From: Prorocentrum cordatum
Lineage: Eukaryota > Sar > Dinophyceae > Prorocentrales > Prorocentraceae
NCBI GenBank assembly: GCA_963575745.1
Contig: CAUYUJ010003018.1
Span: 1-64,000, forward strand
Length of the DNA stretch: 64,000 nucleotides
Direction: 5' to 3'
Shown here: positions 30,251 through 42,540 of the stretch, piece after piece
How positions within the stretch are numbered: the stretch's first letter is position 1
Layout: every line of letters begins with the position of its first letter
Program-made: the position numbers and the translations under genes
The notes under the pieces: generated by a model
Seen by the model: only the letters and a program-made list of their open reading frames with translations
Told to the model about the DNA's origin: nothing
Databases searched by the model: none

Positions 30251-30867
30251 CTGAGAGGGAGGAAACAAAACGCTTCGGATGTGCACGATCTCATATAACA
30301 GTTCCCGTGCGAAAAAAGGCAAGCGTTTTGACACGGTCATACAGGGGGGACACGATCCCTTCGGCGGCGCCCGCGACGGCCCCTGGCGCGCGTGATGTAA
30401 AACATGTTTCGCGCCCCGGGGGGGGGATAGTTGCGCATGTGTTAACCACAAGCTGACATTATCGTGGGTTGACCCACAGAGGCAAATTGATGAACGGAGC
30501 CCCTTTAAGGGGTTTTCTTGTTCGCCCCCCCATCTGGGCCAACCCCCATCGCCACCCGCCCGAAAGGATTTCGAACAGCTTATTTGGAGAAAACGGTGGA
30601 ACCGAGGGCATCTCGGCCCAGGGCTGCAGTTTTCCGACGTGTGCCACAGTCCCGGTTTGCCACGGTCCCCGCTTGCGGGGCACGGACAGGGGCCCTCGGA
30701 GGGCCGGGGAGGGGGGCGTTGGGGAGCCCCGCCCACCGGGGATGGCTCGCAGTGGGGAAATCCGCGCGAAGGTTGGGGTCAAAAGTCACTTGGGGGCCCC
30801 ACAGAGAGGGAACCGTTCAGGGTTGAGCGGTTCACACGGGTGTCCACGGTTTGGTCTGTCGGTTTCT
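30251..30867. other. Unique spacer
   Basis: No supported gene. Scattered short palindromes such as CCCCTTTAAGGGG at 30499-30511. Confidence 0.35.
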
Positions 30868-30990
30868 TTCTTTTTTTGTTGCTTTTTTTTTGTTATTTTG
30901 TTGTATCATTTTTTTTTTCGCGGATTTCACTTGTGTTGGTTGTTTTATTCTTTGTTTTTTCTCTTTGCTTTGATTTTTTTTGCTTTGTGT
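30868..30990 (+). repeat. T-rich tract 3
   Basis: T-rich on the plus strand with scattered G and C. Confidence 0.8.
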
Positions 30991-32114
30991 TCTGCTTCGC
31001 AATCAGTTTTGCATCCAGTTGGTTCGGGTCGGCCGGCTGCTGCACCGCTGCGTCCGCGTACTATGTTTCCGTCGATCCATCCGATTCGGTCGGTTTCATT
31101 TTTGTTATCGTTTCGATCGTTTTTCGATGTTTGTATCGCCGTGGGCGTCTTTGTTTCATGCGGGGGTCAGAAATCCCGACCCAAGTCGTCAAGTCAACAA
31201 ACTGTCGTATCCAGGATGAGATCCATGAGTGGTTGTTCAACGGATCCACGGTGGAGGGCCACGGTGTTTCGATAGATGCGGAGATTCAGGCCACATTGTT
31301 TCGATGGATCCATCGATTCTGAAGGTCCTGGACTTTGTGGCAGTACAAGTGTGGCACGACAGCGGGGTGCCAGAGCTTGAACGCACCCAGTTACGCTGCC
31401 TGTCCACGACGCGTCGCCAACTATGAGGTATCCAAGTTGTTCATTTCCAATGAACTGCTGGATCACTTCTTATCTTCGTCCGTTTTCGTTTCGGGTGATC
31501 CATCTTCCGATGAGGCGCCTTCTGAAACTGCTCATGCGACGGACTGCTCTGTCAGGGAGCGCGCCAGCTTCCCCAGAGGTTGCCCGACATGCCCCAGACT
31601 GGGTGTTCGGCGACGGGCCCCAGGGATGAGCGCAGCAATCGGGCCAGAGGACCGCCGAAGACGGCCGGATGCCACCGAGGGCACTCGGAGACCGTCGAGA
31701 ACTGCCAGGGCCGCCGACGGCCGAGGGGCCACGAGACGTCCACGGTCCAACTCGCAGCCAGGGGCCTGCGGGTGTCCATGGAGCGACTCGTGCACGGTGG
31801 AGCGAGGCTCGTGGCCCAGGACGCGACACTGCCTCGAAGAAGCACAACACTCAAGAGGGAGCCCTCAGCACAGGCACTAACAAGGACGAGCACCGTGATG
31901 AGATGTGAAATCATGGGACATGGAAGGGAAGAGGCACCATTCCGGCATCCATGCATAACTATAGGGACAATCTTGCAATTTCAGTAGATTTGTTGTGTCC
32001 CCCTTGGGCTCTTTCTGGAGCATTGTCAGAGGTCCGCGCGGAGATTTCTCGGGTCGACCCTGGACCCCTGGCGGCGCCTCCGGCCCCACCCCCCGCCCGG
32101 CAGGTTGGCGCTTT
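30991..32114. other. Unique spacer
   Basis: Several 60-180-codon frames overlap on both strands without a clear winner. CGATGGATCCATCG at 31303-31316 is a perfect palindrome, and related GGATCCAT/GATCCATC words occur near 31074 and 31497. No gene supported. Confidence 0.3.
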
Positions 32115-32895
32115 TTCGTTGTTTGTTGTTGTGGTGTATGTTTGTTTTTTTTTTTTTTTTTTATTTTCTTTTTTTTTGTTGGTTTGTTTTTTTTTTTTTT
32201 TTTTGTGTTTATTGTCTTTTTTGTTTTTTTTTTTGTTTTTTTTTTTGTTTTCTTTTTTTGCTTGTTTTTTGTGATTTTTTTTTTGTCTTTTTTTTGTTTT
32301 TTTGTTTCTTTATTGTTGCTGTGTTTTTTTTTTTTTGTTGTTTTTTTTTTTTGTTTTTTGGTTTTTTTTGTTTTTTTCTTTCTGGGGTCTGGATCTGTGT
32401 GGCTTGTGTTTTTGCTCTTTTTTTTTTTGTTCTTTTTTGTGTTTTTGTTTTATTTGTTTGGTATTGTCTTTTTGCTTGTTGTTTTTTTTTGTTGTTTTTT
32501 TTTGTGCTTTGTTTTTTTTTGTTTTTCTTTTCTTGTTCTGTTTTGTTTGTTTTTTGTTAGGTGCGTTTGTTTTTTTGTTTTTTTTTGATGATTTTTTGTT
32601 TTTGCTTTTGCTTTTTGAATTCTTAGTGTGTTTGTGTTTTTTACTTTGGTATGTGTTTTTTTTTTTTCTTTTTTTTTTTTCTCTTTTTTGTGTTTTTTTT
32701 TTTTTGGGTTTTTGATTTTTTTGTTTTTTTTTTGCTTGTTTGTTTGTTTGTGTTTTTTGTTGTTTTTGGTTGTTTTTTTGTTTTTGGGGCTGCGGGGTTT
32801 CTTTTTTTGTTTTTTTTTTGTTTGTATGCTGATGTTTGTTTGTTGTTGATTGTTTTTTTTTTGTGTTTTTGTTTTTCTTTTTTGTTTTGCTCTTC
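32115..32895 (+). repeat. T-rich tract 4 (longest)
   Basis: About 780 bases of T with interspersed TG, plus-strand orientation. It ends sharply at ~32895. Hydrophobic Phe-rich frames are artefacts. Confidence 0.9.
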
Positions 32896-32967
32896 AGACA
32901 TGAGCCTCCGACCCGCCTCGCCCACGCTCGGCGATCGACGTCCGACCCATGTCCGTGCCCCTGCTGT

Positions 32968-33134
32968 TCACCACCCACCAAACCACCCCAACCCAACCCG
33001 AAGGCTCAGATTTACCCTCGATTTCCAGTGGGGGGGGGTCGGGAAACATCGAGAAAACACGTGTGGAACCCTTACCCCCCCCAACCCGAAATTCGGGTCT
33101 TCGGGTTGGGTTGGGGTGGTCTGGTAGGTAGTCA
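32968..33134. mobile_element. MITE-like element M, copy 3
   Basis: Best-preserved M copy: TCACCACCCACCAAACC at the left, GGTGGTCTGGTAGGTAGTCA at the right, flanked by an exact GCTGT duplication (32963-32967, 33135-33139). Confidence 0.85.
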
Positions 33135-33274
33135 GCTGTTGCCCTCCGCTCTGGGCGCCGGGGGCAGCAGGGCGTGGGGGAGAGCGCGTGGCCCCTGAGG
33201 CCGAGTTTTTGTCGCGCCGCCGCTCCGGCCCCTCGCGGGGTCGGGACGTGAGCGGCAGGGGCATGCATAGAATG

Positions 33275-33442
33275 CAAGGGCTCCCTCGAGGGCGCGAAGG
33301 TATTCGCGCTTCGCGCTTCGCGGTCCTCGTTCCTTCTCCCCCTCCTCCTCGTCCTCCTCTTCTCCCCCTGGGGGGGGGCGGCGCGAGAGCGCGAAGTTAT
33401 TCGCGCTTCGCGCAGCGCGAAGCGCGAACTTAGGAGCCCTTG
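33275..33442. mobile_element. MITE element K, copy 2
   Basis: 168 bp with the same terminal inverted repeat CAAGGGCTCC / GGAGCCCTTG. It has its own exact 6-bp target duplication AGAATG (33269-33274, 33443-33448). Confidence 0.9.
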
Positions 33443-33448
33443 AGAATG

Positions 33449-34740
33449 CCGACGGCCCACACCCAGCACACCGTGGCACGGGCCCCAAGAAAGCCAAAAG
33501 GACCGGGTCGTCCCCGAGGATCCCGCCTCGCGGAGCCCCAACAGGGTGGCGTCACAGCTTCACGCCCCGCCTCGTCCACCCAGCATAATTATTACGGCCG
33601 CCAGGCCCCAAGATACCAGCGTGCTTCCTGGGGATCTCGCCTTGCGAGCCTCATCAGACAGGCATCCCGCCGTCAAGGCGTTACAATGTTACGCCGTCCA
33701 CAGACCTTGATTTCAGATGCTGGTAATGCACGCCAGTGGTATACATCATACATCTATACCACACAAAAATATCATGTAGAAAATTCAAAATAATGTTGTG
33801 TATTGTGCACGCCGTTAGTTCACATAAGCACACGCATCCATGACAGGTACGGCGAACCTAGATCAGCAACATGTGCCAACAACATGCACGGAACACAGAC
33901 ATAACGAGCACGCATCGAGAGCAGATGTACATACCAGGCACCAATGACATATCCAAGTACCTTCCATCCATATCACATGAATGCATTCCAGCATTAGCAC
34001 ATATCAGTAATGCACATGAGTAACAGACGACCATGAGGTACACCAGGAACGCTCACCATTCGCATGCACAATACTAAACAACATAAACAAACATCACCAC
34101 TATCATAACTGCACTCACCTTCAGCAGCCACACATGTATGTGCCCAGATGCCAAGGCCATATATCAAGGACGGAAGCATTCAGGGCATGCCAAGTGCTTA
34201 CATACTCGTAACTTGCATGCTTACTTCTCATGTTGCATGTCATGTGTCAGGACCGAGCATCTCCATCACATCATAACGATCCAGACAGCACTCAGCCACA
34301 CCAGCAGCATAAAACCAATGTGGCAAATCAATAAGTCCATCCCGTGCCATACACCATCATAACATGAATAACATGCAACCTTAAACTTACCACGAAAACA
34401 TGCCATTCACATACACGCGTTGCAGATTTCACCTGTAGACGTCCAGGTCGCACAATAAGTAGACACCATACGCGTTCTCGAGCAGCACACATCCATATCC
34501 ATGACTCACACAGTGAACCCACATCTGTGACATCTGTATGGCAAATTACCCACCCTAGCGACGCACACCGTTCTCGCAGCTAGGCGCAACTCGAGCGTCA
34601 ATACACATCATGATTAAACATAACCCAGCTGCCTGCGGCAAGTCTCGCCACCGTGCCAGCCCAGCATTCTGAGTGGCGACTGTTCGACTGCGCACGGAAG
34701 GCCGTCACCAGTAGCACCTCGTGCCTTCAGGTTTGGGAGA
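33449..34740. other. AC-rich unique region
   Basis: From ~33740 the plus strand is rich in A and C (ACATGCATTC, CACATGAATGC words) and poor in long frames, a decayed low-complexity region. 34628-34660 repeats a segment of 20548-20578. No gene. Confidence 0.4.
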
Positions 34741-34925
34741 GCCGCGATGAGGATGTTGAGGACTATGAAGATGATGGGGATGATGGCGATTATGATGATC
34801 GTTGATGATGGTGACGACGATTGTGATGATGACCGAATGTGATGATGGTGATGAAGACGATTACTATGATGATGCTGATGATGGTGGTGGTGATGATAAT
34901 GATGTTGATGATATTGGTGATGATA
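34741..34925 (+). repeat. (GAT)n microsatellite
   Basis: GATGATGGTGATGATGATG-type imperfect trinucleotide repeat. Confidence 0.9.
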
Positions 34926-35340
34926 CACCTCGTTTGGTCCGTCCTGGGATTGCCTTGGCCTCAGGTGAGGCAGTCAGGGGAGTTTCGTGGGGCTGTCTTG
35001 GGGCCGTCTTAGGCTATCTTTGGGTTTTCTTGGGTCGCATCGGGCGATCACCGCACAGGATTTATTGCAACACTGGTTGAAATGCACAGTTGAAAAGCAT
35101 ATGACAACTAATGGATTTCCAACGTATAGAAGCCTATGACCACATATGGGAAAATTTGAATGCTATGCTTGTCATGTTTGCTTGTTTGCTGTGTTTGTTG
35201 CTTCAGTGTGCGTGTATTACCTTGTTTCTGCGTGTGTAATATTGGTGAGTTGTCTGGTTTCGACTGGACGAGCATTACATGCACTCGAAGAAAGTCAGCC
35301 CATTGGGGTCCACCCAAAGGAGTCCCCCCTATCGGGGGGA
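34926..35340. other. Short CTTGG patch and unique DNA
   Basis: 34975-35040 has four or five CTTGG units; the rest is unique with no gene. Confidence 0.45.
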
Positions 35341-35545
35341 AGGGATTGGAGGGAGAGGGGGGAGTAGGGACTGCGGAAGAGAGGGACAGGGAGGGCGAAG
35401 GGCGAAGTGTCGGAGGAGGGAGGAGAGAGGAGAGAGGAGCGGGAGTGAGAGGGCGAGGGAGGGGGGAGGGAGGAAGAGGAGAAGAGGGATGGGGGAGGAG
35501 GAGGAGGAGGAGGAGGACGAGGAGGAGGAGGAGGAGGAATGAGGC
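35341..35545 (+). repeat. GGA/GAGG purine tract
   Basis: Imperfect then nearly perfect (GGA)n near 35490-35540. Confidence 0.8.
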
Positions 35546-36184
35546 CCGTCTCCGAGCCCCCCGGAGATCGCGCGCATCGTTTCGGTGTTCTGGTGTCGCG
35601 CTTGCACTATGTGCATTCGTGGTAAAGCACAATGAACATTCGAAAATACGCGCGCGCCCGAGCCCCTCCAGGAACCCCGCGCATGTTTGCTGTCGTTGGT
35701 CTTTGCGTTTGTTTTTTGGTTGTAGTTGCAGCTGCGCGACCCCAGTGTTCCCCGGGGTGCGCGCTTGGCACCCCGGAGACTGCAGGAGCTCCAGAGGTCA
35801 AGGGCCCAGGGTTCAGGGGTGGCCAGTGAGAGGGTGTCAGCGACGATCGAAGGGCGCCGAGGCACAGGGTCTTGTGACCCTGAGGCGGCCGCCTGGATCG
35901 CGAGCTCTTGTGGGGGCCCTTCTCGTTCCTGATCTGCCTCCTCCTCCTCCTCTGCCCTCTTCCCCTCCTCTCCTCATTTCAGTCGCACAACGGACGAACG
36001 CTGTTTTCCCCTCTCCCCCGAACCTGCGCCGCCACCCTCCCCAGCGGCAGTGCGCTCTACCAGCTGACTTGGGGGAGTCACGGGGCTGGCGCATTGTGCT
36101 GCCGCTTGCGTGCTTCCCCCAGGGGTCTTGGCCAATGTCAAGATTCGCCTGCCTAGAAGTTGAATGAATCTCGTGCTCGGGTCC
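35546..36184. other. Unique spacer
   Basis: CTCCTCCTCCTCCTC at ~35938-35953. The frames have no recognisable domain. Confidence 0.3.
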
Positions 36185-36440
36185 CACGGGAGGCCCTGTT
36201 GGGCCGTTCTTGGGGCCGTCTAGGGTGTTTGTTGGGCCATCGTTGAGAGTCCCCTTGGGCCGTCTTGAGCTGATGGCAGCTCGAGCAGACGAGAATCCAA
36301 AAATCATGCAGAAACATACTTCTAATCAGTGGTCTGAGCTTATTCGGACCCTGTTAGAGATTCGGGACCTCGAGGGGTATCCTGGGGCGTCTTGCAGGAA
36401 CGTTCGGCCGCCTCGGGGCCATCTTTGGCTGTCTCCGAGG
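36185..36440. repeat. CTTGG minisatellite array 7
   Basis: Sparse CTTGG units (GGGCCGTCTTGAG) with unique inserts. Confidence 0.65.
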
Positions 36441-36599
36441 CGTAGTGGGCAATATTGTTGTTTTTGGTTGCTTGCGCGGACCGCCTTGGGAGCGCGGGGC
36501 GCATTTTCATCGTGTTTTTTGAAAGGGCAATAGGACCGCGGTGTGGGAGGACTTGGAGCGCTTGGGGGTAGCGCCTGGAAATGCGGGAAGAGCGATCTC

Positions 36600-36870
36600 A
36601 AGTAGGCGCGTTTGGGATGAGGGGTCTAGGGGGTAAGAGCCATGCGGGAAGCGCGCAATCCTCGAGAGGGCGCGCATGGAATGAGGGTCCAGGCATCCGT
36701 TGTCGCGCTGGACGTGTACCATCTTCGAGTGGGCACGCATGGAAAAGGGGACCGGGCATTCGCTGCCACGCGGGAATTGTACCATCCTCGAGCGGGCACG
36801 CGTATGAGTCTATGAGGGTGGTTCAGGAATTATCTGCCATGCGGGACGTGCACCTTCCTGGGGCGGGCAC
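36600..36870 (+). repeat. Four tandem ~63-69-bp units
   Basis: Units begin GGGCGCGCATGGAATGAGGG, GGGCACGCATGGAAAAGG or related, and end TACCATCTTCGAGT or TACCATCCTCGAGC. The last unit has diverged and ends CACCTTCCTGGGG. The repeated RAWNEGPGIRC peptide is a by-product. Confidence 0.8.
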
Positions 36871-37379
36871 GATGGAAGTGACCTCGGCGAGCAGGGGGGA
36901 TGCACGCAGCAGCCTGCTACCGCGGAGGGGGAGCCACACTAGATTACAAGCGCCCTACCAGACAGACGTTGACACATTCTTCCACGCCTCAAATTTGAAC
37001 AAGGCACGGTGGGGGACAGCGTGCATTCAGCACCCATAGAGTTGATGCGCGTACACAGCACATAAGCCACCATGCAACAAGCACGCGGATCACGCGCGAC
37101 TGCCATGCGTCAGCAAATCCGAAGCAGGTCACATTGTTGACACACACGCAACATATTCAAAACCATGTGCAGCAGCTCCCTGATTGGGATCACAGGAAAC
37201 AAATAATGGTAGCTATTCTGGTTTCGTCGGGCACCCTTGCGAGCCCCGCCCTCCGTACCCTGCCCCCCCCGCCCCCCGCGGCACCCGTGCATTTCTGGCG
37301 TATGTCACATGTGCGAGGTCAACTGACTGATTGAATTGTTGAATAATTGGTCGCGCCCGTTAACATGCAGCTTCACATA
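36871..37379. other. Unique spacer
   Basis: No supported gene. C-run at ~37261-37278. Confidence 0.35.
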
Positions 37380-38335
37380 CGGACGCCGAACACAATTCAT
37401 GGCGCAATCAACATCAGGCTGGCAGATGACTGACTGCTGAGTGCGCAACCCATGGCGCAACCAATAGTTGCCGCGATGGTCGGCGGCTGGGGGCGCAACC
37501 CATGGCATAACACATAGTTAGAAGTTTGTTTTGCATGCAGGCGCAGTCCATGATGCATCCCACTGGTTGCGAAACCCATGGCGCATCTTACGACAAGGCA
37601 CGGTGCAATGCAACCCGTGGATGGCGCAGCTTGTGTCGCAACCCACGGATCGTGCAAGCAGTGGCGCCACAAATCACAGGTGGGCTCACGTGCGGCAGGA
37701 CGGCTCAACCTATGGCGCAACCAATTGCACATTGTTTTACGTCCGGCAACCGAGTGCGCAACCTATGCGGCAAGATATGGCGCACTCTGTGGATGGCGCA
37801 ACCCATGGATGTCGCAACCCATGGCGGAATCCATTGGCATTGGTGACGTAACCAGAGGCACCTACCATGGATGGCGCAACCCATGGATGGCGCAAATATG
37901 GCACAACATGTTGCTCAACGCATGCGTGGCGCATGAGTTTTTTTTTGTCAACTGCATGTTCTACAGGGCTGTGCCTAAATAGCGTTACGCTGTTTGGACC
38001 GGTGGTGGTACCCAATTGGCGAGCTATCTTGTGATTTCGTCTGTCGAGTGCGCATCATACTGCCCAACGAATAGCAGGCAGATTTGTGATCATTCGCCGA
38101 GTGCGCAACCTACGACGCAATCAAGGCGCAATTTGTAGCGCAACCCATGAGTGGCGCAACCCATGTGCGGCGCTACCACTGCCGCCATCCATGGATGTCG
38201 CAACCTATGAAGCAACCCATGGCTGGCACAACCTACGGCGTAGTCCATGGATGGCGCCACCCATGGACGTGCAACCTCTGGCGCAACCCATGGATGGCGC
38301 AACGTACAGATGGCGCGACCCATGGGCTCAAGCAC
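37380..38335 (+). repeat. GCGCAACCCATGG degenerate array
   Basis: Dozens of GCGCAACC and CCATGGATG words, locally tandem at 16 bp (GGCGCAACCCATGGAT), elsewhere scrambled. The density of CCATGG palindromes is high. Confidence 0.85.
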
Positions 38336-39200
38336 AAGCAACATGTTGCCTGTTTGTCATGCTATGGGAAGATATGAGTATGAAAATCAATGAAGCAATG
38401 AACATGTGCGAACTCCTGGGTCTTGCGCTTATTTGTTTGTGCCTCCCTGGGCCCCTGTGGGATCGCGCAACCAATGCCACAGCCTCATCTGTGGCGCACC
38501 CCGCGGCATGCTCTGCGGGGCTGAGCGAGAATTATACAGCCGCTTGGGCCGCTGGTGGCGAGCTGTGTTGCGAGTTTGTGCTGGGACGCCCTCGCCCCAC
38601 TTCAAATAAGTGGGGAAGAAGATGCGGTGGAGGGGGAGGGATGCTGGGGAGGGAAGAGGCGGAGAATCGAAGAATAATCAACTGCATAAACGTAAACGCT
38701 CGGAGTTCCGCGCGGATCCCTTGGACCCGCGCCGGACCCCCATGGCGTCGCCTCCAGCGCCGCCCCTTGCGCGCTCCGCGCGCCAGGGAGTGGAATCCAT
38801 TTGTTCGTTATTCTCAGATGAGGAGGCAGTGGATGAGGCAGAATCGTATACGAGCGTCCTCGCGCCAAGCTTCGCCGCCCCCGGCGGTGCCCTGTCGAGT
38901 ACCCCAGCGGGCGCCCCTGAGGAGATAGCAAGGCGAGGCAGGTCGCGGGGAGAGGAGAGAGAGCGTAGGAGGATCTCCCGCGGTGTCCTTGTTCTCTTCT
39001 TTGTTCTACTCCCCCTCGCCCTCTACCTCCTCCTCCTCCGCTTCCTCCCTCCGCCTCTCCTCGCTCTTCCTCTCCTCCTATTGTGTAGCGATTGGAGCTC
39101 TCTTTTCCCTTTCCCTCCTCCCGCCTTGGTCCACCCGCTCCTCGCCCTCTCGGCGCCCACTTCTTCTGGGGCCGAGGCGGGGAGGCGGGGCATGACGCCC
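38336..39200. other. Unique spacer
   Basis: GC-rich frames on both strands. 38980-39150 is pyrimidine-rich. No supported gene. Confidence 0.3.
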
Positions 39201-40200
39201 AGACATCCGACGATGCGCGCCTCCAATATTATATTATACTCCATATTATTCATACCATTTATCCCCCTATCATATCCCACATTATATCTCTTCGTTGGAA
39301 TATCACAATTATATTTTTCCATCCATATTCCATGATATTATATACTATAATATATATAATCTCTATAGAATATCATATATATACCCCATATATACGAATG
39401 CATATGCATATACACATATGTGTGTATATATAAATATGTATGCACACATATATATATATATGTATGTATAAATAAGCATGGATATTATATGTCTATGTGT
39501 ACGTATGAATAATGTATGTGTAGATGTATGTGTATGTGCATGGATGCGTATATGCATGAATGTATGCATGCTGACATGCTTGCTTGCATGTGTGTATGTG
39601 TGTCTGTATGTATGTCTGCCTCTGTGTATGTATGTATGTATGTACGTACGTGTGTATGTCTGTATGTACGTACGCACGTCTGTTCGTACGTGCGCTAGCT
39701 CGCGTGCATGCATGCATGGGTGTATATAAATCAGATTTGCATGTGTGTAGGTGTGTGTGTGGATGTACGTACGTAGGTATACCTTGATCATTTCATGCGT
39801 ATGTGTGAGACTGTATGTATGTATGTAAGTATGAATGTATGTAGTGTATGTGTGTACATGCGTAAGTACGTATGTGTATGGTTATGTATGAATTATGTTT
39901 ATGGCATGCACCTGTGAGTTGACACATACAAGTGTATGCACATAACACTGTACATGTACACAGTCATGTCCATCTACAGTTATGCATACAGACGTGCATG
40001 TACACACATATTCTTGTATACATACACAACTACCTCTACACACATACACCTGCACATGCATGTATACATACACATACAACATCAATTACAACTGCAACTC
40101 GATATACATACACGTGCACATGCTTATATTCGCATGTATGTATCGATGCATAATATTCGCATACGCATGCACACAGCTACATATATGTGGACATGTGTAG
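39201..40200. repeat. AT-rich ATATGTATG low-complexity block
   Basis: ATTATA-rich to ~39370, then TATGTATGTG and (TATG)n repeats to ~39900, then CA-rich ACATACACA words to ~40200. The Cys/Val- or Thr/His-rich frames are microsatellite artefacts. Confidence 0.85.
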
Positions 40201-40407
40201 ATATGCTCAGCTCGCCCACCGCATACAAATCACACATCTTATCATGATAGTCGGGTATCCCCGAATCGGGGTCGTGGAGGAGAGGTTCTCCCAAGGTTGG
40301 GTCAGGGAACATACCCAGCTCAATACTCACATGTCCTTCTTAATCGGGCCGTAACCCACCTCTTTCCCTGCCCCACCTGTGTGCCCCCCCGACCTAAACA
40401 ATGTTGG
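40201..40407. other. Unique spacer
   Basis: CCCCGAATCGGGG at 40259-40271 is a perfect palindrome. No gene. Confidence 0.35.
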
Positions 40408-40851
40408 ATGGCCCTGGGACAACAACATCAGCTCCCAGAGGCCGAAATGGAGGGCAGAGCTGCGGGACCCAAAACATCGGTTCGCCAGAGGTCTGGGAGT
40501 CTGGATCTGACTCCGCTGGCTGTCGCGGCGCTGTTGGGCGGGGGGGGGGGAGCCCTCGCCCGCCGCCTCTGGCCAGGACACGAGTCCGTGCACGCCATCG
40601 ACAGGGTCGTGGAGGTGGCGAAGCAGGTCAGCATGCAGGCCGTGCGTGCGCCTCTGTGCCTGGCCAGGGCCATCCTGGGCCCGTCCATGGTGTGCAGATC
40701 TTCCCGGCATCGGCCAGGAGGGCGTGTGTGTACGTCATGCCCGGGTCCCGGGGGGCCCCGGCCAGGCGCGGTGGCGTTGTGTGGATGCCTTCTGCGTGCG
40801 AAGATGAGGTTTCTCTGCTTGTGTTGCTGCTGCAGTCGGATCGAGGTATAA
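40408..40851 (+). CDS. Weak reading frame, unknown product
   Basis: Starts MALGQQHQLPEAEMEGRAAG and includes ESVHAIDRVVEVAKQVSMQA, which reads like a helix. The end becomes Cys-rich and unconvincing, and a +1 frame looks better near 40780 (VVWMPSACEDEVSLLVLLLQ). Could be an exon with unmarked borders or chance. Confidence 0.2.
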   Translation: MALGQQHQLPEAEMEGRAAGPKTSVRQRSGSLDLTPLAVAALLGGGGGALARRLWPGHESVHAIDRVVEVAKQVSMQAVRAPLCLARAILGPSMVCRSSRHRPGGRVCTSCPGPGGPRPGAVALCGCLLRAKMRFLCLCCCCSRIEV

Positions 40852-41179
40852 AGATCGAGGTCGGTTCTGGGAGGGCACCCTAGTGTTGATCGTGTTTGTT
40901 GGATGTTCCTGTGCATCCTGAAAGGGTACCCCTGGATGTTCTGTTTGTTTTGGCCGACGGTCTCATGTTCTTCAGGGGTGTTCTTCTGGCGTCGGTCCGA
41001 CTGTTCTCCTGTTAGGACTCCAGCCGTTGCTGTGCATCGCGCTCCTGTCGTTGTATTTTTGCTGCCGAGATCGCACTTGTTGCTATGGCTCCTGCTTTGC
41101 GGCGCCTCGGGCGAAGAGGAGGTGGAGGAGACGTGTCTTGTCGAACCCCAATGTGTTTATTCGTGGACCCTCGTAAGAT
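40852..41179. other. Unique spacer
   Basis: No supported gene. Confidence 0.3.
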
Positions 41180-41790
41180 CCCCCTCCGTTCCCCCTGTCA
41201 CCGTCCGGGTCACACCTCTGCGTCTCCCTTCCCTTCTGCCCATCGTTCTTTTAGAAGCCCCGCACGAATGCGCAGAGCCCCCCTGCGTGACACCTCTCTC
41301 ACCCGTCCACGCTCCACCTCCGCGTCTTTCTCCTTCTCGTCTAGAAACCCACTAGGAAGGCCCGCACAAGCCCAGGGCCCCGTACTCCACTAGTCTCCCC
41401 CTCTTGGCCCTATGCCTCCCTTAGAAACACCCACAATAATCCCTTAGAGCCCTCTACGTGAAGCCTTCCTCCCCTCCCCACGCTCGACCTCTGTTCCCCC
41501 CCACTGGAAGACCCCACAAGGATCCCAAGAGCCCCCATACGTGAGCCCTCGCTGCCTCCCTCCACGATCCACCTCTAATTGTCCCTCCGCCTTCCTCTTC
41601 CTACAGCGCTGTAGGATCCCCCCAAGAAGCCCTCAGAACCCATACGTGACACCTTCCTCCCCCCATCAACTCGCCACCGCTGCTGTTCCCTGTCACTTTC
41701 CCAAGAAACCCGCTAAACAAAATCCCCCACCACATTCCACAGAGCCCCCGACGTCAACCCACCCCACACTCCACGCCATCGTTGTCGTCG
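41180..41790 (+). repeat. Degenerate ~80-170-bp repeats (CACGCTCCACCTC)
   Basis: Recurring order: ACGTGA, CCTTCCTCCCC, CCACGCTCCACCTC, TTCTCCTT, TAGAA, CCC, CAAGAATCC, AGAGCCCCC. Units begin near 41286, 41453, 41533 and 41643. C-rich, with no gene. Confidence 0.6.
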
Positions 41791-41979
41791 CCGTCGCTCT
41801 CGCCGCACAGCTGCCGAACATCCTGGAGCCATTCAAGCCGCCGGAGCCGGCGGCCGTGGAGGCGAGTGGTTCGTCGTCGTTCGTCGCCGCTTTCGTCTTC
41901 GTGGGGTGTCATCGTCGCAGGACTGGGGTGAGGAGGGTGAGAAGGGAAGAGGGAGGAGCGCAGGGGAGGGCCACCTGGT

Positions 41980-42400
41980 CGGCATCCGCTGCGTGCTCGG
42001 CACGGGCCGGGCGCTTGGCCTCAGCCAGCCGGCCGAGCGAGAGGCACCTGCGCGGCGCAGACTGGCGCGGTGCTCGCCCTCAGCGCGGCGCGCGGCCTGC
42101 GTGGGGCTCTCGGCTTTCTCGGCCACCAGCTCGTCGGCCGCCCCGCGGACGGCCTCCGCCTGCCACTGCAGTGCCTGCAGCCGCGCGTCGGGCACGGCCC
42201 GGCGCGCCGTACGCCGGCGCTGGCCTCCAGCGCTGGCGCTCGGCGCAGCCTGGGCCTTACCCCGCCGAGGCGCCGCGTGCGCCTCCACGCGCGGTTTGGC
42301 GGGCGCTCTGCAGGGGGAGCCGCGTCGCTCTCGCCGTCCTCGTGCCGCTCGCCGCGCTCCTGCGTCCACGGCTGGGCCAGGCCGCCGAAGACGGGGCACC
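41980..42400 (-). CDS. Minus-strand coiled-coil-like frame, unknown product
   Basis: On the minus strand the frame reads RLQALQWQAEAVRGAADELV, then AEKAESPTQAARRAEGEHRA, with almost only G/C-ending codons and a heptad-like Ala/Glu/Arg pattern. The plus frame across the same bases (open from 42070) also has high third-position GC, so strand is not decided by codon use alone. It would be head-to-head with the plus exon beginning at or before 42541. Confidence 0.3.
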
Positions 42401-42540
42401 GCGGAGATGCGCAGCCAGTGCTGCGCCAAGTGGGGGCTGTGGTCTTGGCGTTTGCATCCCAGGCTGTTGCCTGGGCTGTAACAGTTCACGCTGCAGTCTG
42501 GGTAGTCGACACAAGGGGCTCTGAGCCAGCACACGGAGCT

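Noticed and set aside
29535-30254. Arg/Asp-rich frames of 200-400 codons
   Set aside because: Translation of (GAC)n in different phases.
32105-32715. Phe-rich long frames
   Set aside because: Translation of a T-rich tract.
39200-40200. Cys/Val-rich and His/Thr-rich frames
   Set aside because: Translations of (TATG)n and (CA)n-like repeats.
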